Source: DASZHJ01 sp963735465 | Lineage (GTDB): Bacteria; Pseudomonadota; Alphaproteobacteria; ATCC43930; CGMCC-115725 | Length of the DNA stretch: 64,000 nucleotides | NCBI GenBank assembly: GCA_963735465.1 | Contig: CAVTLA010000001.1 | Coordinates: 1,922,001-1,986,000, forward strand | Direction: 5' to 3' | Shown: positions 1-9,110 of the stretch, in pieces | How the letters are laid out: every line of letters starts with the position of its first letter | Numbering within the stretch: position 1 is the stretch's first letter | Notes under the pieces: generated by a model | Database searches by the model: none | What the model was told of the DNA's origin: nothing | What the model saw: only the letters and a program-made list of their open reading frames with translations | Position numbers and translations under genes: made by a program

Positions 1-1
1 C

Positions 2-3000
2 GGCAATGTCAGCAACATCGCGGGCCAGCTCTCGGCGAACGGCCAGGTCTGGATCGTCAATCCCAGCGGCGTCTTCTTCGGCGGTGGCGCGCAGGTGAAC
101 GTGGGTGGCCTTCTGGCGACCACGGCTGACATCCAGAACAGCGACTTCATGGCGGGGAATTACAAGTTCGGCATTCCCGGCAACCCGAACGCGTCCGTCA
201 TCAACCAGGGCAACATCCAGGTCGCGTCGGGCGGGTCGGTCGTACTGGCTGGCGCCCATGTCAGCAACGAGGGTCTGATCCAGGCCGATCTCGGCACCGT
301 GGTGCTGGGCGGCGCCAAGACCTTCGCCATCGACTTCCAGGGTGACAAGCTGCTGTCATTCCAGGTGTCGGCTCCGGTCGACCAGACGCCCGCCAATGCC
401 GACGGCACGCCGGTGAGCGCCCTGGTATCCAACGGCGGGACGATCTCGGCCGCGGGCGGGACCGTGATCTTGACGGCCCGGGCGGCGAAGAATGTCATCG
501 ACAACGTCATCAACAGCTCCGGCATTGTCCAGGCCACCACGGCCTCGATGGTGAACGGCGAAATCGTGCTGGACGGCGGCACCGTCGGCGCGGTGACGGT
601 GACCGGCAGTCTCGATGCCTCGGGCAAGAGCGCCGGCGAGACCGGCGGCACGATCAAGGTGCTCGGCGACCAAGTGGCCCTCGGCTCGACCGCGGCGCTC
701 GACGCCTCCGGCGACGCCGGCGGGGGCACGGTTCTCGTCGGCGGCAACTTCCACGGCGCGGGCCCCGAGCAGAACGCCACCAGCACCACCATCACCGCCG
801 GTTCCGCCATCAACGCCAACGCCATCACCACGGGCAACGGCGGCCAGGTGGCGATCTGGTCGGAACAGTCCACCGGCTTCGACGGCGCCGTCAGCGTCAA
901 CGGCGGCAGCGTGTCCGGCAACGGCGGCATGGTGGAGACGTCGAGCCGCAACAATCTCAGCGTCGGCGGCACGGTGAGCGCGTCGGCTGCTCACGGCAGC
1001 GCCGGAACCTGGCTGCTGGATCCCGTTAACATCACCGTGGTCGCGGGCAATGGGGCGCTGGAGCGCGACGACGGCACGACCACGACCAGCGGCGGCACCC
1101 AGACGATCAACGTCACCGGCGACAACGATTCCGATGATGCCGGCCTGACCATCGGCGCCGACCGGATCAGCAGCGAGCTGTCCGGCGGAACCAACGTCAT
1201 CCTGAAGTCCGCCGGCAACATATTTATCAGCCCCAGCGTCAGCATCACCGATACGTTCGCGGGATCGAGCGGCGTCAGCCTGACCCTGTCCGCCAGCCCG
1301 TCGTCGGGCGGCATCACCTTCGGCAACGAGGTCTCGGTCTCCGCTACGTCGAGCGCCGGTCCTCTCTTCGTGAGCCTGCTGGGCGGCTCGAGCATCGTCC
1401 TCGGCAGCGGCGATGCCATCATCACCCGCGGCGGCGGCGTCTCCTTCAATAAGCAGGTCGTTCTCGGTACCAGCAGCGGCAGCACGGGCACCGTCAGCAT
1501 CGACACCACGCGGGCCTCGGCCGCCGCGGGCGCGATCAACTTCGCAAGCACCATCGACGACGCCACGGGGGCGGCGGTCGCCTTGGCGCTCAACGGCGGC
1601 GCGGTCAGCTTCGGCGGATCGGTCGGCTCGACGACGACCCTCGCCGCCCTGCAGGTCACCGGCACGACCACCCTCGCCGGCTCGACCTACCGCGCGACCG
1701 GCGACGAGAATTTCACCGGCCCGACGACGTTGCTGACGGACAGCACACTGACGTCCAGCAACGGCAATATCAGTTTCGTCGGCACCGCCAGCACGATCAA
1801 CGGCGCACACGCGCTCTCGCTGAACGCCGCCACCGGCACGGTGAGTCTCGGCGGATCCGTCGGCAATGCGGTGGAGCTCACCAGCCTCGCCATCGATCCC
1901 GTCAGCATCACGCTGGGCGGCTCGACCTATCACACCAGCGGCGGCCAGACCTACTCCGAAGCCGTGACCCTCGCAGTCAGCACCGGCCTCACCTCGGACT
2001 CCGGCAGCGTGATCTTCGCAAAGACGATCGACGGCGCGCAGACGCTCTCGGTCGCCGCCGGCCAGACCGTTGAGGTCGACGGCCTGATCGGCAGCAGCGT
2101 GGCACTCGCCGCCCTGAACATCAGCGGCAAAACGGTGACCCTGAACGGTATCGACCGAAGCGGCAGCGCCGGCGTGAGCGGTGCGGTCAATGTGACGGGG
2201 TCCAACGCGATCACGTTGGGCGAAGGCACCTATCACAGCGGCGGGACCCAGGCATATACGGGCCCGGTGGCGCTCACCGCCGACACCACCATGACCTCCG
2301 ACAGCGCCGACCTCAGCTTCGTCGGGACGCAGAGCACCATCGACGGCGCCCATGCACTTTCGCTGCAGGCGGCGGCGGGGACCGTGAGCCTCGGCGGCTC
2401 CGTGGGCGGCACGGTGGAGCTGTCGAGCCTGCTGGTGGATCCCGTCGGGATCACCCTCGGCGGCGCCGTCTATCGCACGGTGGGCGACCAGACTTATTCC
2501 CAGGCGGTGACGCTGGGAGCCGATACCTCCCTCACCTCCGACACCGGCAGCATCGCCTTCAAGAGCACCATCGACGGCGCGCAGAGCCTGACGGCGACCG
2601 CGAACCAGGCGATCGAGATGGACGGTGTCATCGGCGGCGGAACGTCGCTCACCGCTCTCACTCTCCACGGCAACACGGTGCAGCTCGACGGCATCGGCGG
2701 TGCCGGCGTGGGCGTCAGTGGCACGGTGGCGGTCACCGGCGGCGGCATCTCGCTCAGCGGGACCACCTATCACGGCGGCAGCGACCAGACCTACGCCGGC
2801 CCGGTGGCGCTGCTGGCAGATACGTCGGTCACCTCCGAGGCGGGCAACGTCACCTTCACCGGCACAATCGACGGCGCCCATGCGCTCTCGGTGGCGGCGA
2901 GCGCCGGAGCCGTGGCGGTGGACGGGCTGATCGGCGGCGGCACCGCGCTGACCAGCCTCGACATCAATGGCGCCGCGGTGACCCTGACCGGCATCGGCGG

Positions 3001-5320
3001 TGAGGGCGACGGCGTGACTGGCGCCATCAGCGTGACCGGCACCGGCGGGATCACGCTGAACGAAGGCACGTACCGTAGCGACGGGACGCAGGCCTACAAC
3101 GGCGCCGCCACCTTGGGCGCCGATACCGTGGTCACCTCCGACAGCGGCAACATCGCCTTCACCAGCACCATCGACGGCGCCCACGCGCTCTCGCTGCAGG
3201 CGGCGGCAGGTACGGTGAGCCTCGGCGGATCGGTCGGCACGACGATAGCGCTCACCTCGCTGCTGGTGGATCCCATCGGGATCGTTCTCGGCGGCGCCGC
3301 CTACCACACGGTGGGCGATCAAACCTATTCCCAGGCGGTGACGCTGGGTGCCAACACGGCTCTCACCTCCGACACCGGCAACATCCTCTTCGCCAGCACC
3401 GTCGACGGCGGTGGGTCGCTGACGGCGACCGCGAGCCAGACGATCAACGTCGGCGGCCTCATCGGCGGCTCAACGGCTCTTGCCGCCCTCAGCCTCACCG
3501 GCAACGCCGTGACGCTGAACGGGATCGGCGGCGAAGGTGCCGGCGTCACCGGCGCGGTCAGCGTGACCGCGACCAACGGCATCGCCCTCAACGGCGGGAC
3601 CTATCACAGCGGCAGTGGCCAGACCTACGGTGGCGCCGTCACACTCCTCGCCGATGCGGCGATCACCTCCGATGCCGGCGGCGTCCACTTTACCGGCACC
3701 ATTGATGGCGCCCATGCATTCTCGGCGACGGCGAACCAGGGAATTTCCATCGACGGCCTCATCGGCAACAACACGGCACTGACCAGCCTCATCCTCGCCG
3801 GCCAGAGCGTGGTGCTGAACGGCATCGATCACAGCGGTGAGATCGACAGCGCCGGCGTTACCGGTATGGTCTCGATCTCCGGCGCCGGCGGCATCACCCT
3901 GAACGTAGGCACCTACCACAGCGGCGGCAACCAGCTCTATTCGGGCGCCGTGCTGCTGGGAACCGACACGACGTTCATCTCCGACACCGGCGGGATCACC
4001 GTCACCGGCGCCCTCACCGGCGCGCACAACCTCGCGATCGTCGACGGCGGCGCCGACAGCTTCGCGTCGGTCAATCTCGGCAACACCGGCATTCTCCACC
4101 TCACCGGCAAGACGGCGGGCTCCTTCACGGCCCAAGGATCAGTGACGGCGGCGAGCCTGGTCACCGGCTCGAACCCCTACTCGCTGAACCTGCTGGGCGG
4201 CGCCACGATCGGCGACCCCACCTTCGCGAACACCGGCGGCATCGCCCTCGCCGGCGTCTTCCTCTTCACCGACGGCTTCACCACCGGGCAGACCATCACC
4301 CTGGGCGGCGGCACGGAGATCAACACCGAGACCAGCGGCATCACCCTCGGTACCGTCAATCAGGGCACCTTCGAGTTCATCGTTATCGCCGACACATTCG
4401 CCTTCAACGGACCCTGGAACGGCACCGGGCCGCGCGGGATCACGCCGTTCTCGAACCTGTCGATCGGCGTGGGCGATGCGCCGGGCCAGTGGACGCTCAA
4501 CCAGCAGACCCTCGAACTCCTCGCCGACCCGCCCGAGCTGGTCATGATCGGCGGCGGCGTGCAGATCGCCCAGGAGCTGAACGCGGTGCTGACCGGCCAG
4601 GCGCCGTTCATTCCGTCCGGCCTCCCCGGCCCGATCAATCTGGGCAATTTCACCTTCAACGCGCCGGTCATCTTCGAGGGCAGCTCGATCAACCTGAACG
4701 GCACGGTCACCCAGACCGCACCCAATACCGGCGTCGGCTTCATCTCGTCGGGCGCAATCAGCGGCCCGGGCTCGCTTGCTCTGGGACCCAACACCGGCCC
4801 CCTGATCATCGCCGGCCCCAGCACCAATCTCACTGGCGTCGTCAATGGCAATGGCGGCGCCGGCGCGGCGAACAATACGACGCTGATCCTACAGCTCGGG
4901 CCCGGTCCCTTCATCATCAACGGCGTCTGCTTTGCCGGACCGGCCTGCATTACGGGTCTCCGTCTCACGCCGCAATTCGAGGCCGTCGTCGCCGATCTCC
5001 TGAACAATGGAAATGGTGGCGGTTCGACGGCGCCGGAAACGCCCACTGGTCCCGCTGGCGGCGGTGGCGAGGGCGGGTTGGGCGGCATTTCCCCGGCGGC
5101 CGGCGGAGACAGCGGCACCGATGCGAGCTTCGACGCTCTGACTCAGCCGCTGACTGCCAAGACCGCGTCGCAAGCAACACCGAAGGTTCAGGGCTACTAC
5201 GTCTCGCTGCTTGGCAATCTGCTCTATGAGTGGCGACAGCTGGCGCGGCTGGGGCGCGGCGCGAACGTGCCGGAAGAGAACAACGACTTCTCGAGCTGGG
5301 GCAACGAGGCCCGCTGGTGA
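2..5320 (+). CDS. Filamentous haemagglutinin-like TpsA exoprotein, 5'-truncated
   Basis: Large secreted exoprotein of the two-partner secretion (type Vb) family. The open frame runs off the left edge, so the signal peptide and first part of the TPS domain are missing. The first codons seen encode NPSGVFFGGGAQVN, the conserved TPS-domain NPxG signature, so a GTG at position 95 is not the real start. The visible 1773 residues are Gly/Ser/Thr/Val-rich beta-helix sequence, with nine repeat units at about nt 1685-4000. A Gly/Pro-rich linker (about nt 4990-5130) and a short amphipathic C-terminus follow. No cysteine-rich toxin or LPxTG anchor is visible. It overlaps the CHAT lipoprotein by 1 nt (TGATG), implying translational coupling. 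The likely transporter is the TpsB at 27817-29490. Family assignment is solid; the function (adhesion, biofilm or contact) is inferred. Confidence 0.9.
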   Translation, partial: GNVSNIAGQLSANGQVWIVNPSGVFFGGGAQVNVGGLLATTADIQNSDFMAGNYKFGIPGNPNASVINQGNIQVASGGSVVLAGAHVSNEGLIQADLGTVVLGGAKTFAIDFQGDKLLSFQVSAPVDQTPANADGTPVSALVSNGGTISAAGGTVILTARAAKNVIDNVINSSGIVQATTASMVNGEIVLDGGTVGAVTVTGSLDASGKSAGETGGTIKVLGDQVALGSTAALDASGDAGGGTVLVGGNFHGAGPEQNATSTTITAGSAINANAITTGNGGQVAIWSEQSTGFDGAVSVNGGSVSGNGGMVETSSRNNLSVGGTVSASAAHGSAGTWLLDPVNITVVAGNGALERDDGTTTTSGGTQTINVTGDNDSDDAGLTIGADRISSELSGGTNVILKSAGNIFISPSVSITDTFAGSSGVSLTLSASPSSGGITFGNEVSVSATSSAGPLFVSLLGGSSIVLGSGDAIITRGGGVSFNKQVVLGTSSGSTGTVSIDTTRASAAAGAINFASTIDDATGAAVALALNGGAVSFGGSVGSTTTLAALQVTGTTTLAGSTYRATGDENFTGPTTLLTDSTLTSSNGNISFVGTASTINGAHALSLNAATGTVSLGGSVGNAVELTSLAIDPVSITLGGSTYHTSGGQTYSEAVTLAVSTGLTSDSGSVIFAKTIDGAQTLSVAAGQTVEVDGLIGSSVALAALNISGKTVTLNGIDRSGSAGVSGAVNVTGSNAITLGEGTYHSGGTQAYTGPVALTADTTMTSDSADLSFVGTQSTIDGAHALSLQAAAGTVSLGGSVGGTVELSSLLVDPVGITLGGAVYRTVGDQTYSQAVTLGADTSLTSDTGSIAFKSTIDGAQSLTATANQAIEMDGVIGGGTSLTALTLHGNTVQLDGIGGAGVGVSGTVAVTGGGISLSGTTYHGGSDQTYAGPVALLADTSVTSEAGNVTFTGTIDGAHALSVAASAGAVAVDGLIGGGTALTSLDINGAAVTLTGIGGEGDGVTGAISVTGTGGITLNEGTYRSDGTQAYNGAATLGADTVVTSDSGNIAFTSTIDGAHALSLQAAAGTVSLGGSVGTTIALTSLLVDPIGIVLGGAAYHTVGDQTYSQAVTLGANTALTSDTGNILFASTVDGGGSLTATASQTINVGGLIGGSTALAALSLTGNAVTLNGIGGEGAGVTGAVSVTATNGIALNGGTYHSGSGQTYGGAVTLLADAAITSDAGGVHFTGTIDGAHAFSATANQGISIDGLIGNNTALTSLILAGQSVVLNGIDHSGEIDSAGVTGMVSISGAGGITLNVGTYHSGGNQLYSGAVLLGTDTTFISDTGGITVTGALTGAHNLAIVDGGADSFASVNLGNTGILHLTGKTAGSFTAQGSVTAASLVTGSNPYSLNLLGGATIGDPTFANTGGIALAGVFLFTDGFTTGQTITLGGGTEINTETSGITLGTVNQGTFEFIVIADTFAFNGPWNGTGPRGITPFSNLSIGVGDAPGQWTLNQQTLELLADPPELVMIGGGVQIAQELNAVLTGQAPFIPSGLPGPINLGNFTFNAPVIFEGSSINLNGTVTQTAPNTGVGFISSGAISGPGSLALGPNTGPLIIAGPSTNLTGVVNGNGGAGAANNTTLILQLGPGPFIINGVCFAGPACITGLRLTPQFEAVVADLLNNGNGGGSTAPETPTGPAGGGGEGGLGGISPAAGGDSGTDASFDALTQPLTAKTASQATPKVQGYYVSLLGNLLYEWRQLARLGRGANVPEENNDFSSWGNEARW
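1685..4000 (+). repeat. Tandem coding repeats in TpsA, short (S) and long (L) units
   Basis: Nine units can be registered on the recurring xTYxxxGxQxY motif, at nt 1685, 1925, 2228, 2468, 2765, 3068, 3299, 3599 and 3911. Spacings are 240, 303, 240, 297, 303, 231, 300 and 312 nt, so S units are about 77-80 residues and L units about 99-104. Each carries a TSDxGNIxFxxTIDGAHxLS core. S units continue with SLGGSVG and DPVGITLGG. L units continue with VDGLIGG, LNGIGG and a VTGAVSVT strand. The order is S-L, S-L-L, S-L-L, so S-L-L is itself a duplicated block of 840-843 nt. Confidence 0.85.
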
Positions 5321-8300
5321 TGACGCGACTTGGCCGCACGCTTCTGCTGCTGCTGCTGACCGGCGCCGCCGCCGGCTGCACCGGCACCAGCGCCACCACG
5401 GGCGCCTTCCCGGCGACTGGCGACGGCGCGCTCGGCCAGAATCTCGCGGGCGAGACCTGCCGCGCCGCGCCGCGCCCGGGCCCGTCCCTGGTGCCGGGAA
5501 TGGCGCCTCCCCTCGACATCTCCTGCGGCGATTCCAAGGAGGCGGTGGGCACCGTCTGGACCTCCGCGATCCCGGCTGCGGCGCTCGGTAGCGACGACCT
5601 CGGCCGCCTTGCCGCCATCGAGCGCGCGAGCAAGGAGAGCCTCGCCGGCCAGCGCATCGCCGAGCGCATGAGCTGCGACACCGGCACCTGGGTCGGTAGC
5701 GGCCCCGACGTGCTCGTCTACGCCTGCACGCTCAAGAACGCGGGCTGGCCGCAGATCGTTCTCGTGACCGCCGCCGGCGGCGCGATCCAGCAGGCGGAAG
5801 GCCTGCCGTCGCTGCTCCCGGTGCTGGAGACCGCGATGGCGCAGAAGTCCGGCGTCGCGCTGTCGGCGGAGAACTCGGCGGCGGTGACCGCAACGCTGGA
5901 GACGCGGGTGAAGGGCGACCTCGGGCGCATCAAGGGCGCCGATGTCGCGGGCTTCGACGAGCTCGTCCGTCTCGGGCGCTTCTACAACAGCACGCAGAAT
6001 TTCGCCGGCGCCGAGGAAGCCTTCCGCCGCGCCGTGGAAGTCGAGACGCGGGTGATGGGTCCCGATTCCGAGAGCCTCGGCGCGACGCTGATCGAGCTCG
6101 CGCTGCAGATCAGCAATCAGGGCCGGTTCGACGAGGCGGACGCGCTGTTCCGGCGCGCCGATCCGATCATCCAGCGCTCGGCCTCGGACCGCCTGCATGC
6201 GCGCTACATCGCCTATCTCGCGCTCGCCGCCGCGAACGAGCGCAAGTATCCGGAGGCGCTCGCCTTCGCCCGCCAGGCGACGTCGATCCGCCGCAAGCTC
6301 GCGACCGGCGACAGCGGCGATAGCGACCTGGCCGCCGTGGATCCGACGCAGCTCGGCGCCCGGGGCGAGCTGGTGCACAGCCTGCGCATCGAGGCCGCGA
6401 TGGCGCTGCGCACCGGCGATACCGGCGCCGCCCTCGCCTCGATCTCCGAGGCACTCGAGCTGATGTCGTCCACGTCGGGCCTGCCGTTGTCCTGGCGCCC
6501 CGAGGCGCTGGCCCTGCTCTCCGAGGTGGATGCCGCGGACGGTCGCTACGCAGCGGCCAAGCGCGACCTCGACGGCGCCGTCGCGCTCAGCCAAAAGCTC
6601 TTCGGCCCGACGGCGCCCACCGCGCTGGTTCTGATCAAGCGCGGGCGCTTCCAGACCGACGTCGATCACTACGCCGACGCGGTGCGGGACTTCCACGCCG
6701 CCTTCGAGATCATCGCCAAGGACGACGCGGCCCGTGCGCAGCTCGTCGCGGACTCCGTCATCCCCTTCTTTGCCTCCGCCTCCGATCTCGGCGGCAAGGA
6801 CCCGCAGCAACGCGGCGCCCTCGCCGACGACATGTTCCGCGCCGGCCAGTCGATCGGCTCCGGCGTCGCCGACCAGACCATCGGCCGTGCCGCCGCGCGG
6901 CTTTTCACCAGCGACCCCAAGATCGAGGAGCTGATCCGCCAGACTCAAGCGGCCGAGCGCGAGCGCGATACCGCCCGGCTCGAGCTCGCCAACGAGCAGT
7001 CGAAGCCCGACGCCGAGCGCGGCAGCATCAAGGAGGCGGCCCTCGCCAAGACCGTCCAGGAGCAGAGCGCCCAGGCCGACGCCCTGCAGCGCAAGCTGCT
7101 CACCGCCTTCCCCGCCTACGCCAATTTCGCCCAGCCCGGCCCGGTCGGTCTGCCGGAGCTGCAGCAGCGGCTTGGCGGCAACGAGGCCTTCCTCGCCATT
7201 GTCGTCGGCCACGCGGCGTCCTATGCGATGCTGGTCCGGCGCGACAGTTTCGCGGTGCACCGCGTCGACGTGACCGAGGCCTCGCTCACGGACACCGTGA
7301 CCGGCCTGCGCACCGCCCTGACGCCGCGCCTGGGCACGCTGCCGGACTACGATCTCGAGGCGTCCTACGGTCTCTACAAGAAGCTGCTGGCGCCGTTCGA
7401 CGATCGGCTTGCCGGCGTCACCCACCTCATCGTGGCGCCGAGCGGCGCGCTGGCGAGCCTGCCGTTCTCCCTGCTGGTGACGGCCCCGCCCGCCGGCCGC
7501 CACGCCTATGCCGGCGCCCACTGGCTGATCGAGCGCATGGCGATCAGCGAGGTGCCCTCGCCTCGTGCCTTCGTCAACCTGCGCGAGGCGCGCGCCCATG
7601 CGAAGACGGCGCCCCGCCCCTTCCTCGGCGTCGGCAACCCGACATTCACCGGCCGGACCGATGGCGCGAACGGCTCGGCGCTCGACGCGCTCGCCGGCAG
7701 CTGCCGCGGCACCGGAGCGGTCTCCGCCGAGCTCATTCGCGCGCTCGCCCCACTGCCCGAGAGCGCCGACGAGGTTCGCCGGGTCGGCGCGCGCCTCGGC
7801 GCCGATAGCAATTCGATGCTGCTGGGACCGGCCGCCACCGAGGCAAATCTGCGCCGGCAGGCGCTCGGCGACTACAACGTGCTCTACTTCGCGACGCACG
7901 GGCTGCTGCCGGGCGAGCTGCGCTGCGAGTCCGAGCCGGGTCTGGCCCTCTCCCCGCCCGAGGGCGGCAGCACCAGCGCCGCCAACGACGGGCTGCTGGA
8001 CGCCAGCGAGGTCGCCGGCCTGTCGCTCAACGCGGACCTCGTCGTGCTCTCCGCCTGCAACACCGCGGCGGGCGGCGGCCGCTTCGGCGGCGACGCCCTC
8101 TCCGGCCTCGCGGAGGCATTCTTCTACGCCGGCGCCCGCACCCTGGTGGCCAGCCATTGGCAGGTGCCGTCCCAGGCGACGGTGCGGCTGATGACGGGCA
8201 TGTTCGACCGCGCCGGGCCGCGGCTCCAGGGCGGCATCGCCGAATCCCTCCGGCAGTCGCAGCTCAGCCTTGCCAGCGATCCCGCGACGGCGCATCCCTT

Positions 8301-8400
8301 CTACTGGGCGGCGTTCACGGTGATCGGCGATGGCGGAACGCCGAGCGCAGATCTGAGCGCCCAGGCACTGAACCAGACGCCCGCCGCCGAAGTGAGGTAA
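5320..8400 (+). CDS. TPR-CHAT domain (caspase-like peptidase) lipoprotein
   Basis: Predicted lipoprotein with a C-terminal CHAT protease domain of the caspase/separase clan. The start is the ATG overlapping the TpsA stop. It gives a short basic n-region (MTRLGR), a leucine-rich core and an AAAGC lipobox; a longer in-frame start at 5230 would bury this signal. Residues about 200-500 hold helical TPR-like repeats (FAGAEEAFRRAVEVE, FDEADALFRRAD). A charged coiled-coil-like stretch lies near 540-590. The CHAT domain occupies roughly 600-1010. The catalytic dyad appears intact: His860 in YFATHG and Cys913 in VLSACNT, with the usual following GDALSGLAEAFFYAGA block. CHAT proteins often neighbour surface exoproteins, but the substrate here is unknown. 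The coupled position suggests it acts on or with TpsA at the envelope (inference). Confidence 0.88.
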   Translation: MTRLGRTLLLLLLTGAAAGCTGTSATTGAFPATGDGALGQNLAGETCRAAPRPGPSLVPGMAPPLDISCGDSKEAVGTVWTSAIPAAALGSDDLGRLAAIERASKESLAGQRIAERMSCDTGTWVGSGPDVLVYACTLKNAGWPQIVLVTAAGGAIQQAEGLPSLLPVLETAMAQKSGVALSAENSAAVTATLETRVKGDLGRIKGADVAGFDELVRLGRFYNSTQNFAGAEEAFRRAVEVETRVMGPDSESLGATLIELALQISNQGRFDEADALFRRADPIIQRSASDRLHARYIAYLALAAANERKYPEALAFARQATSIRRKLATGDSGDSDLAAVDPTQLGARGELVHSLRIEAAMALRTGDTGAALASISEALELMSSTSGLPLSWRPEALALLSEVDAADGRYAAAKRDLDGAVALSQKLFGPTAPTALVLIKRGRFQTDVDHYADAVRDFHAAFEIIAKDDAARAQLVADSVIPFFASASDLGGKDPQQRGALADDMFRAGQSIGSGVADQTIGRAAARLFTSDPKIEELIRQTQAAERERDTARLELANEQSKPDAERGSIKEAALAKTVQEQSAQADALQRKLLTAFPAYANFAQPGPVGLPELQQRLGGNEAFLAIVVGHAASYAMLVRRDSFAVHRVDVTEASLTDTVTGLRTALTPRLGTLPDYDLEASYGLYKKLLAPFDDRLAGVTHLIVAPSGALASLPFSLLVTAPPAGRHAYAGAHWLIERMAISEVPSPRAFVNLREARAHAKTAPRPFLGVGNPTFTGRTDGANGSALDALAGSCRGTGAVSAELIRALAPLPESADEVRRVGARLGADSNSMLLGPAATEANLRRQALGDYNVLYFATHGLLPGELRCESEPGLALSPPEGGSTSAANDGLLDASEVAGLSLNADLVVLSACNTAAGGGRFGGDALSGLAEAFFYAGARTLVASHWQVPSQATVRLMTGMFDRAGPRLQGGIAESLRQSQLSLASDPATAHPFYWAAFTVIGDGGTPSADLSAQALNQTPAAEVR

Positions 8401-8404
8401 GACC

Positions 8405-9106
8405 ATGCTCCGTTCTGCGGCTCTCTCGGCGCTGGTGGTGACGCTGGCGCTCCATGCCGCGCCGGCCGCCGCGGCCGACATCGTGGTCGTGGAGGTCCGC
8501 GGCCCCGCCCTGCAGCCGGGCCAGGTACTCGACGACACCCAGCCGCTCGCCCTGCAGCAGGGCGAGGAAGTGACCCTGGTGGCGGCGAACGGTAGCATTA
8601 TCAAGCTCAAGGGCCCCTTCGACGCGGCCCCTGGCGCCAGTTCCGGCGGCTCCGGCGTCGACGTCTCGAACGCGCTCTCGGCACTGTCCGGCGGATCGCA
8701 GCGCACCGCCCTCGGCGTGGTGCGGTCCAAGAACGACGACGTGACGCTGCCGAACCCCTGGGTCGTCGACGTCACTCATTCCGGCAAGGTCTGCGTGCGG
8801 CCGGGCAGCACCGTGGTGTTCTGGCGCCAGCAGGCCAGCGCGGCGATCCGGCTGCGCATCCTGCCGGCGGACCGGAGCTGGCGCGCCGAGGCCGAATGGC
8901 CGGCGGGCGTCAGCCAGCTGACGGCGCCCAGCAACTTCCCGATCGGCGACCGGCAGACCTATCTCGTCGACGCCGGCGGCACCAGCGCCACCATCACCCT
9001 GGTGCAGGTTCCAGCGTCCCTCACCAACGACCGCATGCGCGCGGCGTGGATGCTGGAAAAGAACTGCCTGTCCCAGACCAAGGCGCTGATCCTGACGATG
9101 CAGTGA
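8405..9106 (+). CDS. Secreted protein, third gene of the TpsA-CHAT operon
   Basis: A 233-residue protein with a clear Sec signal peptide (MLRSAALSALVV..., cleavage likely after APAAAA). It lies 4 nt after the CHAT gene and is almost certainly co-transcribed with it. Residues about 24-75 (VRGPALQPGQVLDD, LQQGEEVTLVAANGSIIKLKGPF) resemble the small beta-strand core of FecR-type domains. The second half has two cysteines (in KVCVRPG and KNCLSQ) that could form a periplasmic disulphide. I do not recognise a named family. Likely periplasmic or outer-membrane-associated accessory of the exoprotein/CHAT pair; that role rests only on context. Confidence 0.75.
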   Translation: MLRSAALSALVVTLALHAAPAAAADIVVVEVRGPALQPGQVLDDTQPLALQQGEEVTLVAANGSIIKLKGPFDAAPGASSGGSGVDVSNALSALSGGSQRTALGVVRSKNDDVTLPNPWVVDVTHSGKVCVRPGSTVVFWRQQASAAIRLRILPADRSWRAEAEWPAGVSQLTAPSNFPIGDRQTYLVDAGGTSATITLVQVPASLTNDRMRAAWMLEKNCLSQTKALILTMQ

Positions 9107-9110
9107 CCGC

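Noticed and set aside
356..3322. Minus-strand open frame of 988 codons across the TpsA repeats
   Set aside because: It is antisense to a clear exoprotein. Its His/Arg/Asp-rich composition is the mirror of repetitive GC-rich codons and has no domain or ribosome site.
1685..4000. Repeat array as a CRISPR or DNA satellite
   Set aside because: Units are 231-312 nt, diverged at the nucleotide level and in frame, so they are protein repeats.
5230..5319. Extended N-terminus for the CHAT protein
   Set aside because: It would place an Arg-rich sequence before the lipoprotein signal and overlap the exoprotein gene by 90 nt; the coupled ATG at 5320 explains everything.
5224..8775. Minus-strand open frame of 1183 codons over the CHAT gene
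   Set aside because: Shadow of the TPR-CHAT lipoprotein, which has a signal peptide and catalytic motifs. The antisense product is Arg/Gly/Ala-rich with no motif.
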